Both the position numbers and the translations under genes were made by a program. From positions 62,001 to 126,000 of the forward strand of contig NZ_RJAC01000008.1 in assembly GCF_003999975.1 (NCBI RefSeq): a stretch of 64,000 nucleotides of DNA. The letters are read 5' to 3'. Positions 1 to 8,291 of the stretch are shown piece by piece. Position 1 is the stretch's first letter. The number at the start of each line of letters is the position of its first letter. The notes beneath the pieces are model-generated. The model searched no databases, had not been told where the DNA came from, and saw only the letters and a list, made by a program, of their open reading frames with translations. This stretch comes from Actinoplanes solisilvae (GTDB taxonomy: Bacteria; Actinomycetota; Actinomycetes; Mycobacteriales; Micromonosporaceae).

Positions 1-2
1 TG

Positions 3-131
3 CTCGGCGGCGTCTACGCCGAGCAAACCTCCGCCCTCGAAGCCCTAACCAGCGGCCAGGTTCCGGTGACACCAGCAGCGTGTCGATGCCCGTTCGCCGC
101 GCCCGCGCCGGCCTGGAGCAAACGTGACTGA
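3..131 (+). CDS. C-terminal end of an unidentified protein (partial)
   Basis: An open frame enters from the left edge and stops at TGA 129-131, giving about 42 residues (begins LGGVYAEQTSALEAL and ends with AWSKRD). The first half looks protein-like; the tail is rich in Pro, Ala and Cys. I do not recognise the family. The next gene starts about 220 bases later with its own ribosome-binding site, so the two need not be linked. It could be a chance open frame in GC-rich DNA. Confidence 0.25.
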   Translation, partial: LGGVYAEQTSALEALTSGQVPVTPAACRCPFAAPAPAWSKRD

Positions 132-350
132 AGCTTCAACCGGCACGCCCGTTAGTCAAGTGTCGGATGTGACCGCTGGAATAGTTCGTGGGCTACGGCC
201 CCTGTCCTCGGGGACCAAGACCGGGAGAGCTGGATATCTCAAGCTTCCACGCGGACATTGGCTTGGACAACCGCTGTTGGTGGTTGCACCGGCAACAAGG
301 TGACCGAGTACGTGACAGTGCAAGAAATCAACGGATCGGAGGATCCGGCA

Positions 351-1145
351 ATGACAGCAATGACGGATGGACGCTTCGCCGGCAAGGTCGTGATCGTGAC
401 CGGGGGCGGTGCGGGAATCGGCGCGGCGACGGCGCGGCGTTTCGCGGCCGAGGGCGCGACGGTGGTTGTCGTCGGGCGGACCCAGGAGACGCTGAAGCAG
501 ACGGCTGCGAACGCCGAGGGTGTGGTCGAGGTCGCGGTCGGCGACGTCTCGGACCAAGAGGCCATCACCGCGATCATCGACGGCGTGGCGGCGCGGCACG
601 GGCGAATCGACGTGCTCGTCAACAATGCGGCCATCGCGGCGCTCGGGACCGTCGAACAGCTCGACGCCGCGACGTGGCGCCAAGTCATGGCGACCAATGT
701 CGACGGTGTCTTCTTCTGCTCCCGGGCCGGGCTGCCGCACCTGCGCGCCGTGGGCGGCTGCATCGTGAACGTAGGGTCGGTGTCCGGGCTCGGCGGGGAC
801 TGGGGTCTGGCCGCCTACAACACGTCGAAGGGCGCGGTCACCAATCTGACGAACGTGATGGCGCTCGACCATGCGGCCGAGGGCGTACGGGTCAACGCTG
901 TGCACCCGTCGCTGACCGTCACCGAGATGGCGGCGCCCAACCTGGAACGGACGGAAGTCCTCAACGACTTCATGGAACGGATCGCGATGCGCCGCCCCGC
1001 CCAGCCCTCGGACGTCGCGGGTGTCATCGCGTTTCTGGCCAGCGACGACGCATCGTTCGTGACCGGCGCGCACATCGTGGTCGACGGCGGGCTCCGCGCC
1101 TCCAGCGGGCAGCCGAACATGCGCATCTCCTCGCTCTTGGGATGA
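351..1145 (+). CDS. SDR family NAD(P)-dependent oxidoreductase
   Basis: Predicted soluble classical short-chain dehydrogenase of 264 residues. Visible are the nucleotide-binding TGGGAGIG near residues 17-24, the NNAA motif, the catalytic YNTSK motif and a C-terminal segment ending in a VDGG motif, the usual order and length for this family. The start is set at ATG 351 because GGAGG at 338-342 lies 8 bases upstream; an in-frame ATG at 258 has no such site. Substrate cannot be read from the sequence; most relatives reduce or oxidise an alcohol/ketone pair. It stands alone: no gene follows in the same direction before an ISAs1-type element at 1328. Together with the second SDR and the hydrolases to the right it fits a small-molecule detoxification or catabolic gene set (inference). 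Confidence 0.9.
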   Translation: MTAMTDGRFAGKVVIVTGGGAGIGAATARRFAAEGATVVVVGRTQETLKQTAANAEGVVEVAVGDVSDQEAITAIIDGVAARHGRIDVLVNNAAIAALGTVEQLDAATWRQVMATNVDGVFFCSRAGLPHLRAVGGCIVNVGSVSGLGGDWGLAAYNTSKGAVTNLTNVMALDHAAEGVRVNAVHPSLTVTEMAAPNLERTEVLNDFMERIAMRRPAQPSDVAGVIAFLASDDASFVTGAHIVVDGGLRASSGQPNMRISSLLG

Positions 1146-1155
1146 GTCGAGGGCG

Positions 1156-1299
1156 CCCGTCCCCGTCTACCTCAAGCCGACGGCTGCCGTGTCGGGCTCG
1201 CTCAGCATCGCAGCGATCGCGCTCATGGTGCCGACCGCGCTCTTGGTAATCCTCGCCCGAGATCACGCGTTCCCGCCTCAGAAACCGGTCAGCGCCTGA
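1156..1299 (+). pseudogene. C-terminal remnant of a membrane protein
   Basis: A reading frame with no start codon codes for PVPVYLKPTAAVSG, then a hydrophobic stretch of about 20 residues (IAAIALMVPTALLVILA), and stops at TGA 1297. This looks like the last transmembrane helix of a permease or transporter whose upstream part is missing. It begins 10 bases after the SDR stop and ends about 30 bases before the ISAs1-type element, so it is probably debris. The family is not recognised. Confidence 0.35.
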
Positions 1300-1327
1300 A
1301 GCTGGTAGTAGCTGAAGCCCTCTGACC

Positions 1328-2495
1328 CAGAGCCAAAGCAAAGTCGGTTGGTCACTGGGTGGTTGCGTTGAGTAGCGGGGGATGACCATCTTGTTGGCGT
1401 GGTGTCGTTCCATGATCTGTTTGATGCGGGTATGGCCGGCGAGGCGGATCAGGGCGATGGCGAGGTTGCGTAGGGCGGCCATGGTGTGGGCGACGTTGCC
1501 GAGGTAGGCGTGGTGGGTGTCTTCGCCGAGGAGGACGTCACGGATCCAGTGGACGCGGTTTTCGATTCCCAGTGTCCGCGCACGTGGGCGGCGATCTCGG
1601 TTGCGGTGCAGGTCCGGCTGGTGACGCCGTGCAGGATGTGTTTGCTGCGGCGTTGGCAGTCGGGGGCGTAGGTGTCGCCGGGATGCGGAAGACTTGGGCG
1701 GCGCCGGGAAAGCTGACGCCGTCGGCGGGTGCGGTCCAGATGGTGCGGGCAGTGTCGTGGCTGGGGTGTGCGGCGTCGGCGGTGATCGTCATGCCGGTGA
1801 TGTCGATCGGGTCGAGCAGGGCGGCGATCTGGGTGACCTCGGTGGTGTCGGCCGGGACCTGGATCTGGGCGACGACCACGGCGGTGTCGTGGCGCATCGC
1901 GGAGAACAGTTGCACGTACAGGCCGGTCGTAGTGCCGGGGCGGGTGTTGCGGACGGTTTTGCCGTCCAGGGCCAGTCCGATGCCGGCGTGGGCGTCGAGC
2001 AGGGTGTTCAGCCAGATCCAGATCAGCCGGTCCCATGACGGCGGCGTCGATAGCCTCGCTCAGAGGGCACAGAGTGTCACGGCCGGGTGGGATCCGGATG
2101 CCCAGGACCGGCTGCCGGCGCGCCCCCGCGGCTTCGAGCAGGGCTTCCGGGAGTTCCGCCACCCGGTCGGCGGCCTGCCGGAAGTCACGGGCTCCGCACA
2201 ACAGGGCCATGGTCAGGACCGTCAGCACCGCGGCGAGGGGATGCCGGATACCCTTCGGCTTACGCGGATCGCTGACCTGCGCGAACACTACGGCCAGCGC
2301 GGTGACCCGGCCGAGGTCGACCTCCCCAGCCTTGTTGGTGACGACATCGGTGACCGCATGCGAGACTGACACGAGCGGCCTTTCTGGTAGACGACGGTCA
2401 GCGAAGAGAACCGCCATCGTCTACTAAGGAAGGCCGCGTCCGTACCTGCGCTCATCAGGAACAACGAAGATCAACCAACTTTGCTTTGGCTCTGC
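1328..2495 (-). mobile_element. ISAs1-family insertion sequence (inactive)
   Basis: Terminal inverted repeats at 1328-1352 and 2471-2495 match at 23 of 25 positions; both begin CAGAGCCAAAGCAAAGT. The 10 bases outside each end (CCCTCTGACC at 1318-1327 and CCCCCTGATC at 2496-2505) agree at 8 of 10 positions. That suits an aged 10-bp target duplication, and ISAs1-type elements are known to make 8-10 bp duplications. Length is 1168 bp. The single gene inside is a frameshifted transposase, so the copy is dead unless helped in trans. Confidence 0.85.
1360..2417 (-). pseudogene. ISAs1-family transposase, frameshifted
   Basis: Pieces of one transposase lie in successive frames on the minus strand. 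The N-terminal part starts at 2417 and contains DPRKPKGIRHPLAAVLT, the H-repeat-type start of ISAs1 transposases. Near 2038 the frame shifts to one reading GIGLALDGKTVRNTR, which holds the first catalytic Asp (ALDGKTVR). Near 1740 and 1570 it shifts again, the last piece reading NRVHWIRDVLLGED followed by MAALRNLAIALIRLAG, the conserved C-terminal box. At least three indels are needed to restore it. No functional enzyme can be made. All blocks are in the right order, so decay was by small indels, not rearrangement. Confidence 0.85.
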
Positions 2496-2795
2496 CCCCT
2501 GATCCCGACCCAAACGCGCTCGCAGCCTCACACCAAACTGCATCCACGCCAGCACAGCTGAGCCGTTTTCCTGCTCACCGAGTTCTTTCAGGTCATCCAG
2601 GACGCCCGCCCATCGGAGGCGTATCTACGGAGAAATGCCATGGACGCCGTCACCGATCGTGGTCGGCCGCCGGCCGGTCTGATCGGGGACTGGGCCGACA
2701 GTCTGCGGCACAGTGTCTCCCCCGGCGTGCTGATCCTCGCGGCTCGGCCGGGTAGCCACCTGTTGGGCCGAGCCGCCAGACGATAGTGACCGTCA
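2496..2795. other. Intergenic stretch right of the ISAs1 element
   Basis: No gene is well supported here. A 48-codon open frame on the plus strand (ATG 2640 to TAG 2786, preceded by GGAG at about 9 bases) is possible but resembles nothing I know. The minus strand reads through in several frames as the continuation of the decayed monooxygenase at 2796-3046. Confidence 0.3.
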
Positions 2796-3046
2796 ACCCC
2801 GTGAGCGCCTCCGCCGCGGGCTCTTCGTCCCGGCGAAGGCGTGCGCCGCGTCGCCGACCAGCACGGTCAGGATCGCACGCCCATAGTCGCCCAGCCACGC
2901 CGTCCAGGCCTGACCTCGCCCGCCTGGCGCGACGAAATACCAGCAGATCTGCCCGAGGAAGCCTTTCCCCGCGAATGCGGGCTCACCCGGCTCGGGACGA
3001 CGGAGTCGATGCCGTCGGCGCCGACGGCATCGACTCCGTCGTACGT
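2796..3046 (-). pseudogene. FAD-dependent monooxygenase fragment
   Basis: On the minus strand two hallmarks of aromatic-ring hydroxylases of the PHBH/TetX fold occur in the right order but in different frames. One is VGADGIDSVV (the DG motif, near 3046-3010); the other is VLVGDAAHAF (the FAD-binding GD motif, near 2850). Between them the text EPAFAGKGFLGQICWYFVAP resembles the middle part of such enzymes. Both the N-terminal Rossmann motif and the C-terminus are missing and the frame breaks, so this is a remnant. It lies between the ISAs1 element and the intact SDR operon. Confidence 0.45.
2997..3042. repeat. 46-bp perfect palindrome
   Basis: The arms 2997-3019 and 3020-3042 (23 bases each, no spacer) are exact reverse complements; each arm contains CGGAGTCGATGCCGTCGGC. 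Because it is a perfect dyad both strands encode the same peptide, GVDAVGADGIDSVV, which contains the GADG motif of the decayed flavin monooxygenase around it. It could form a cruciform or be the scar of an inverted duplication. Confidence 0.9.
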
Positions 3047-3136
3047 TCCCGCCTCGGTGACGCCCCGCCGAAGCGAACATCGGAGGAGCCGACCCCCTCG
3101 GGCAATAGCTGGTTCGGCAACGAGTTGCCAGCGGGA

Positions 3137-3910
3137 TCAGTGAACCAGCGTGCTGATCCAGCCGCCGTCTACGCTCAGGAGTTGGCCGGTGACGAACGAG
3201 CTGGCCGGCGACGCGAAGAACAGGACGGCCTGGGCGATGTCCTCGGGTTCGCCCAGGCGACCCAGGGCGTACTGCGCGGTCAGCGTTTTCCTCAATTCGG
3301 GGTCGGCGAAGATGGGCGCCGACATGTCGGTGTTGGTCACGGCAGGACGGACAGCGTTGACGCGCACGCCCTTCGGGCCCCACTCGGCGGCCATCGCGAT
3401 TGTCATTCCGTCGACCGCTGCCTTCGTGGTCCCGTACAAGGTCTGGTTGGCGATGGCCCGATCGCTGCCGATGACCGATGAGACGTTGACGATGCTGCCG
3501 CCCCCGCGCGACGCCATGTGCTCAGCAGCTCGGCCGGCCAAGATCAGAGGGGAGCGGGTGTTCAGCCGCCACAGGTCGTCCGCCTCGGCCTCGGTGAGTT
3601 CTTGACTTTGGGTGAAATTGAGAGCACCCACGTTGTTCACCAGGATGTCTAGATGGCCCAGGCTGGCGAGGGCAGCGTCGAAGAGGCGCTCCGTCTCACC
3701 GTCCCGTGACAGGTCGGCGGGGATAATCGCGGCGCCGTCCTTGAGGCTGTCGGCGATCTTACGCAGCGACTCCTCCGACCGGCCGGTCAGCGCGAGCCGG
3801 GCACCGGCAGCGGCGAACAAATTGGCGACGCTCGCGCCGACGCCGCGTCCACCACCGGTGATCAGAACGGTACGGCCAGCCAGCGGGTGAGTCGGTAGTC
3901 CTTCGTTCAC
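3137..3910 (-). CDS. SDR family oxidoreductase, third gene of a coupled cluster
   Basis: A 257-residue classical short-chain dehydrogenase: TGGGRGVG nucleotide-binding loop, NNVG motif, SSV serine region, catalytic YGTTK and a VDGG motif near the C-terminus. The start is placed at GTG 3910: the preceding TetR gene stops at TGA 3907-3909, giving a GTGA overlap of 4 bases, and GAGGAG lies about 9 bases upstream. An ATG at 3967 would reach far into the tetR gene and is less likely. Translational coupling means it is made together with the TetR regulator and the hydrolase upstream. The substrate is unknown; its pairing with an alpha/beta hydrolase suggests consecutive steps on one compound (inference). 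Confidence 0.9.
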   Translation of the reverse strand: MNEGLPTHPLAGRTVLITGGGRGVGASVANLFAAAGARLALTGRSEESLRKIADSLKDGAAIIPADLSRDGETERLFDAALASLGHLDILVNNVGALNFTQSQELTEAEADDLWRLNTRSPLILAGRAAEHMASRGGGSIVNVSSVIGSDRAIANQTLYGTTKAAVDGMTIAMAAEWGPKGVRVNAVRPAVTNTDMSAPIFADPELRKTLTAQYALGRLGEPEDIAQAVLFFASPASSFVTGQLLSVDGGWISTLVH

Positions 3911-4560
3911 TTTCTTCTGCTCCTCAATGAGTTGGTTCGGGGTGGGCGGCGGTAGGCGCCGTACCACCAGATGTGCCCGAGTTCGCGGGCGAACGCGGCG
4001 TCGCCGCCGCCGTCGTCGACTTCGATATGTCTGGCGATGGCCTGTCCCCCACCCCAGACGATCACCCGGCTCGCCGCAGCCGCGTCCAGGTCAGCCGGGG
4101 TCTTTCCCGAGTGCTGCTGCTCGACCAGTGTGCTGAGCACGGCCTGGTCGAAGCCCTCCAGATCGGCGGTGTAGAAATCGCGCACCGTCTGTTCGTAGCT
4201 CGCGACCTCCCGCAGCGCCGCCAGCATCAGGCCTTTCCTGCGGTGCAGAGCGATGACGTCGGCGAAGAAGCGGGTGTATCGGTCGGCGCCGTCCTCGCCT
4301 GCTGTGGGGTCCCATCCCTGGGCCATCTCGAGCAGCCGCTGCCGCAAATCGGCGGTCAACCGCACGATCAGGTCGGTCTTGTCCCGGAAATGCGCGTAGA
4401 AGGTCGCCCGGGAGACGCCCGCCTCGGCCAGGATCTGCTGCACCGAGATGTCGGTGTAGCGCTCGCCGCGCTCGATCAGGCGTTCCGTCGCGGCCAGGAC
4501 TCGGGTCACGATCGTCGGCGTCTCGGCGTCCGCCTTAGCTCGCCGAGTGAACGAGGCCAT
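3907..4560 (-). CDS. TetR/AcrR family transcriptional regulator
   Basis: Predicted DNA-binding repressor of 217 residues. The N-terminal helix-turn-helix covers about residues 20-65 (ISVQQILAEAGVSRATFYAHF is the classical TetR recognition-helix region). The C-terminal two-thirds is an all-helical ligand-binding and dimerisation part without a recognisable subgroup signature. The gene overlaps the upstream hydrolase by 26 bases and the downstream SDR by 4, so all three are one transcription and translation unit. It therefore probably represses its own operon, released by a substrate of the hydrolase or SDR. A candidate operator lies at 5290-5308. Confidence 0.9.
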   Translation of the reverse strand: MASFTRRAKADAETPTIVTRVLAATERLIERGERYTDISVQQILAEAGVSRATFYAHFRDKTDLIVRLTADLRQRLLEMAQGWDPTAGEDGADRYTRFFADVIALHRRKGLMLAALREVASYEQTVRDFYTADLEGFDQAVLSTLVEQQHSGKTPADLDAAAASRVIVWGGGQAIARHIEVDDGGGDAAFARELGHIWWYGAYRRPPRTNSLRSRRK

Positions 4561-5248
4561 CGATCTCGACCAAAACGTCAGCGAACTCGGCGGGATTCGA
4601 CCAGAACGGCGCGTGGTTGCCGGGCACGCGGAACACCCGGTCGGCGCGGGCGGCCATCTGCTCGGCGATCGTCCCGGTCAGGGAGATGTCATCCGACGGG
4701 ATGACATAGCTGTTGGGCACCTCGCGCCAGCCGACCCGAGTCACTGTCTCGAAATCGGCGCGGGCGCTCTGGGGAAGCAGCCGCGCGATCGCTGCGGCGG
4801 TCTCGGGGTTGGTCGGGTCGCCGTCGTAGAAGGCGAGGGGCAGGTTCAGGTCCGGGTTCTCGGCGGGGCGCAGGCCACCCAGCGAGTCCGGCGTCGGCAC
4901 GCCGTGCGTGCCGAACATGCTTTCCCCGGTGTCGAGCATGTAGGCGGCGACGTAGACGACGTGAACGACCCCAGACTCTGCGGTGATCGCCTCGGTAACG
5001 GGTACCCCCGCGTAGGAGTGGGCCACTACGACGACGGGACCGGGGATCTCGGTGATCGCCTCCCGGATGACCTGGGCATCGTCGTACATGCTCGGATAAG
5101 GCTCGCCGGACGACGCGTCCGTCACCGCGGTCGGCAGCGTCACCGTGTGGGTGGCAAGACCACGCTCCGCCATAACTTTCTGCAAAGGGCCCCAAACCCA
5201 CTCGCCATGGTGGCCACCGGGCACGAACAGAAAAATCGCGTTGCTCAT
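4535..5248 (-). CDS. Alpha/beta hydrolase, EstC/salicylate-esterase type
   Basis: A 237-residue alpha/beta-fold hydrolase, first gene of the hydrolase-TetR-SDR unit. The start reads FLFVPGGHHGEWVW; in this group the HG region after the first strand forms the oxyanion hole. The nucleophile is the Ser in AHSYAG (about residues 79-84), and the C-terminal His is in PGNHAPFWSNP, a form typical of small esterases related to plant methylesterases and EstC. No signal peptide, so cytoplasmic. The 26-base overlap with tetR points to co-translation. Family members cleave esters or lactones; the actual substrate is not evident. Confidence 0.85.
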   Translation of the reverse strand: MSNAIFLFVPGGHHGEWVWGPLQKVMAERGLATHTVTLPTAVTDASSGEPYPSMYDDAQVIREAITEIPGPVVVVAHSYAGVPVTEAITAESGVVHVVYVAAYMLDTGESMFGTHGVPTPDSLGGLRPAENPDLNLPLAFYDGDPTNPETAAAIARLLPQSARADFETVTRVGWREVPNSYVIPSDDISLTGTIAEQMAARADRVFRVPGNHAPFWSNPAEFADVLVEIDGLVHSAS

Positions 5249-5289
5249 GAAGGCTACTCCGAAGCTGGGGAAATCGAGCAGGACCCGAG

Positions 5290-5308
5290 TGTACGACGCG
5301 TCTATACA
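5290..5308. promoter_or_regulatory. Candidate TetR operator upstream of the hydrolase operon
   Basis: TGTACGACGCGTCTATACA is an imperfect dyad: the core GACGCGTC is perfect, and outer TGTA and TACA arms pair after a one-base shift. It ends about 40 bases upstream of the first gene of the operon (start 5248), where a repressor site would be expected. No other dyad is obvious in this upstream region. Assignment to the TetR protein at 3907-4560 is inference. Confidence 0.35.
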
Positions 5309-5608
5309 TGATGTTTAGCCGTGGCCTGGAATTGGGATGTAACTTCGATCACGGCTTCAGAAAATAGCGTCACACCGAGGCGCGCGGGAAGCGCGAGACA
5401 ACATCGGATCCACTGACGAAAGTTCATCGGCGAAAACTGAACATCGATGTCGAACCTGCGTCTGTAAACACGACTATGTCGAGAATGCCATTCTGCGAAA
5501 GCGACAAGTGCCTTCAGAAGACAACAACGACGGCGCAGCCGGCGTCGCAACACTGCTGATGCTTGCCGTCGGGCTGGCTTAGATACCCCGCTGACCGGCC
5601 TAGGCATA
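5309..5608. other. Intergenic stretch, lower GC, no supported gene
   Basis: The base composition is less GC-rich than the surroundings and codon bias is absent. A 101-codon frame on the minus strand (5302-5607) lacks any recognisable motif and is not annotated. The right end abuts the target duplication of the ISL3 element. Confidence 0.4.
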
Positions 5609-5616
5609 GTGAAAGT
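5609..5616. repeat. Left 8-bp target-site duplication of ISL3 element
   Basis: GTGAAAGT directly left of the inverted repeat at 5617 is identical to 7062-7069 on the other side. An 8-bp duplication is the usual ISL3-family signature. Confidence 0.9.
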
Positions 5617-7061
5617 GGCTCTTTGAACCTGAGCAGGGTGCGCTGATCGGTCTGCCCCGGAGATAAGGGCTCACAGCCCTTCGGTGATCATCTGAGCGTC
5701 TAGATCGGATAGTCACAAGTAAAGAGCTGCGAGCATGGTCAACGATACGACCCGGCTGCTGGGCCTGGATGGCCTGATCGCCGAGCGGGTCGAGCTGCAC
5801 CCGGACGGTTCCCCCGTCGTCCACCTATCCACCAACGATGAACAGGCACGATGCTGCGCGCAGTGCGGGATCCGGGGCACCCGGGTCAAGGGCTGGGTGC
5901 TCACCCGGCCGCGGGATCTGCCGGTAGCCGGACGCACCACCCGGTTGCGGTGGTGTAAACGCCGCTGGCATTGCGACCAGCCCGGATGCCCGCGCATGTC
6001 GTTTACCGAGCAGGTGCCACAGGTCCCCGCGCGGGCCCGGATCACCGTCCGGTTACGGCAGGCGTCCGGCGCGGCGGTCGCCGACGGTAACCGCACGATC
6101 GTGCAGGCCGCCCGTGACCTGGGCATGTCCTGGCCGGTCGTCGCGGCCGCGTTCATCGCGCACGCCGCGGCGGTGCTGCCGGCCGAACCCGAACCGGCCA
6201 GCGTGCTGGGCATCGACGAGGTCCGCCGGGGCAAGCCCCGCTGGAGCTTCGACGAGGTCACGCAGTCGTGGACCACCACCGTCGACCGCTGGCACGTCGG
6301 CTTCTGCGATCTGGCCGGTGGGCAAGGGCTGCTCGCGCAGGTCGAAGGCCGGACCGGTAAGGCGGTGACAGACTGCTCACCCAGCGCCGCGCCGTCTGGC
6401 TTCAACAGGTCCAGGCCGTCGCGATCGACATGTGCACCGTGTTCAAAGCCGCCGTCCGCGAGGCAGTGCCCCACGCGACGCTGATCGTGGACCACTTCCA
6501 CATCGTCCAACTGGCCAACCGGGCCGTCACCGAGGTCCGCCCCCGCATGACGATGACCCACCGCGGCCGCCGCAGCCGGGCCACCGACCCGGAATGGCAG
6601 CAACGCAACCGGCTGACCAGGTCAGTCTCCCGCATGCGCGGCGAACCCGTCGATCGACTGACCGACACCCTGGAAAGCCTTCCCACCAAGATCGGCGCAC
6701 CGATCCTGACCGCCCAGAACGCCAAAGAAGACCTGCTCGACCTGCCCGCCCTCGCCCGCACCCACCCGAACCGGGAGACCGCCGCCCGGCTGCTGCACCG
6801 GTTCTACACCCGGTGCGCCGACTCTGACCTGCTCGAACTCCACCGGCCCGCCACCACGATCGAGACCTGGTGGCCCGAGGTCCTCGCGTTCCTGCACACC
6901 GGTATCACCAACGCCAGCTCAGAAGGCACCAACCGTGTCATCAAAACCGTCGACCACGACGCCTACGGCTTCCGCAACCCGAAAACCAACGCCTCCGCAC
7001 CCACGCGCCCACCACCCGCAGCCATCGCGGACACCTCAACCCCGCTTAGCTTCGAAGAGCC
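5617..7061 (+). mobile_element. ISL3-family insertion sequence with intact ends
   Basis: The 1445-bp element is bounded by inverted repeats 5617-5638 (starts GGCTCTTTGAACC) and 7040-7061 (reverse complement starts GGCTCTTCGAAGC), matching at 18 of 22 positions. It is flanked by a perfect 8-bp direct repeat, GTGAAAGT, so the insertion is simple and probably recent. It carries one transposase gene interrupted by two single-base deletions. It sits between the hydrolase/SDR operon and the Tat-secreted hydrolase without breaking either. Confidence 0.95.
5735..7049 (+). pseudogene. ISL3-family transposase, two 1-base deletions
   Basis: The N-terminal frame (from ATG 5735) shows the zinc-ribbon-like CCAQCGIRGTRVKGW and HCDQPGCPRMSFTEQ typical of ISL3 transposases, then the first catalytic Asp in VLGIDEVRRG. 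Near 6371 one G is missing: the text should read TDWLTQRR but shifts out of frame. The second frame carries MCTVFKAAVREAVPHATLIVD (second Asp, VDHFH) and the Glu region NASSEGTNRVIK. A second missing base near 6982 spoils the end, which otherwise reads GFRNPKNQRLR to a TAG at 7047. With both bases restored it would be a complete transposase. This could be very recent decay or sequence error. Confidence 0.9.
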
Positions 7062-7069
7062 GTGAAAGT
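7062..7069. repeat. Right 8-bp target-site duplication of ISL3 element
   Basis: GTGAAAGT follows the right inverted repeat at once and is identical to 5609-5616. Confidence 0.9.
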
Positions 7070-7403
7070 GCGGTCGAAACTCGCGGAGACTGATCAACGG
7101 GAGACTCGATCAATGGAGTCAAACTTCACGAGCCGCCGGTGTCGATGGTCGCGGGCACAGCCAGACGTTGGCTCGGTCAGCAGTGGACAGCATCTGGCAG
7201 AGGCCCTCCCCCACTCCCCTCAAGCCCCGGGGCTGCCTCGGTCGTTGAGCACCGCGCCGGAAATCCCGCACTCGATGCAAACGAGTTGCGAAGGCGGACA
7301 TTCAGGCCAAGGTCCTTTTTGTTCTTAGCATCACCTCGCCCATCCATCGCACTGTCAAAGTCCGTAAGACAAATGGCAGGGCCCGACAGAAGGGTGAGGT
7401 TTG
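7070..7403. other. Intergenic region before the Tat-secreted hydrolase
   Basis: About 330 bases without a supported gene. Short open frames on both strands show no codon pattern or known motif. The last 100 bases are less GC-rich (for example CTTTTTGTTCTTAGCATC near 7315), as expected of a promoter region for the gene at 7404, but no clear -35/-10 pair can be named. Confidence 0.4.
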
Positions 7404-8186
7404 ATGAAACGTCGTAGTTTTACGAGACTGGCGCTGGCATCGGGTGCAGTGGCGGCAACCGGCTTTGGAATGATGAAACCCGCGGAGGCAGGTACTAGCG
7501 CTCTTCGGAACATCGTTCTGGTGCACGGCGCGTACGCCGACGGGTCGAGCTGGTCCGAGGTGATCCCACGGTTGCAGGCTTGCGGCCTCTCGGTGACGTC
7601 GGCGCAGAATCCGCTGACATCACTTGCCGATGACGTCGCCGCCGTCCGACGGATCCTTGATCTCCAGACCGGGCCCACATTGCTCGTCGGGCATTCCTGG
7701 GCCGGAACAGTGATCTGCGAGTCAGGCACACATCCCCAGGTGGCCGCGCTGGGGTTCGTCTCCGCCCGCGGACCGGACGCCGGCGAGGATTACGGTGCGC
7801 TGGCCGGCCAGTTCCCGACCCCTCCGGCGAGCGCTGGCGTCGTGCGTCAGGGAGGCTTCGCCTGGCTGGGGGAGGAAGCCTTCCTCCACGACTTCGCCAA
7901 CGGAGTGGACAGAAACCGTGCTCGCGTGCTGTACGCCGTCCAGGGCCGCATCGCCGACTCCCTGTTCGCCTCGCGGACGACAGTCGCGGCCTGGCGGTCA
8001 CGTCCGACCTCCTACCTGGTGACAAGCCAGGACCGAACCACGGCGCCGGAGTTGCAGCGATTCGTGGCCCGCCGGATGGGCGCGCGGACGACCGAAATCG
8101 CGGCCGGGCACCTCTCGATGATCAGCCATCCCGTCGATGTCACCAACTTCATCCTGGAAGCCGCGCGCCGCGGCGCCCCGAAGTAG
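7404..8186 (+). CDS. Tat-exported alpha/beta hydrolase
   Basis: A 260-residue alpha/beta hydrolase. The N-terminus MKRRSFTRLALASG has a twin-arginine motif followed by a hydrophobic stretch and an AEA-type cleavage site near residue 30, so Tat export is likely. The mature part reads IVLVHGAYADGSSW (oxyanion strand), GHSWAG (nucleophile Ser) and AAGHLSMISHP (catalytic His), the layout of EstC-like esterases. ATG 7404 is chosen over the TTG three bases earlier; AGGG and GAGG lie 4-9 bases upstream. It resembles the cytoplasmic hydrolase at 12043 in length and motifs, so the two may be diverged paralogues. Its stop is followed by a strong hairpin terminator shared with the convergent flavoprotein gene. 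Confidence 0.88.
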   Translation: MKRRSFTRLALASGAVAATGFGMMKPAEAGTSALRNIVLVHGAYADGSSWSEVIPRLQACGLSVTSAQNPLTSLADDVAAVRRILDLQTGPTLLVGHSWAGTVICESGTHPQVAALGFVSARGPDAGEDYGALAGQFPTPPASAGVVRQGGFAWLGEEAFLHDFANGVDRNRARVLYAVQGRIADSLFASRTTVAAWRSRPTSYLVTSQDRTTAPELQRFVARRMGARTTEIAAGHLSMISHPVDVTNFILEAARRGAPK

Positions 8187-8224
8187 GCGATCGCTGAGGG
8201 TGGCGCCGGGCCACCGGCAAGAGG

Positions 8225-8263
8225 AGCCGGGTATGCCACTCACCCGTGGCGGCATACCCGGCT
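8225..8263. terminator. Bidirectional hairpin terminator
   Basis: AGCCGGGTATGCC (8225-8237) and GGCATACCCGGCT (8251-8263) are perfect 13-base complements around a 13-base loop. It lies between two convergent genes ending at 8186 and 8292. There is no T-run on either side, which is common for actinobacterial hairpin terminators. Confidence 0.75.
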
Positions 8264-8291
8264 GCACGCCATCGATCAAAATCGCGATATT

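Noticed and set aside
5302..5607. A 101-codon minus-strand frame
   Set aside because: No codon bias, unusual Arg/Cys clusters, overlaps the likely promoter and operator of the hydrolase operon.
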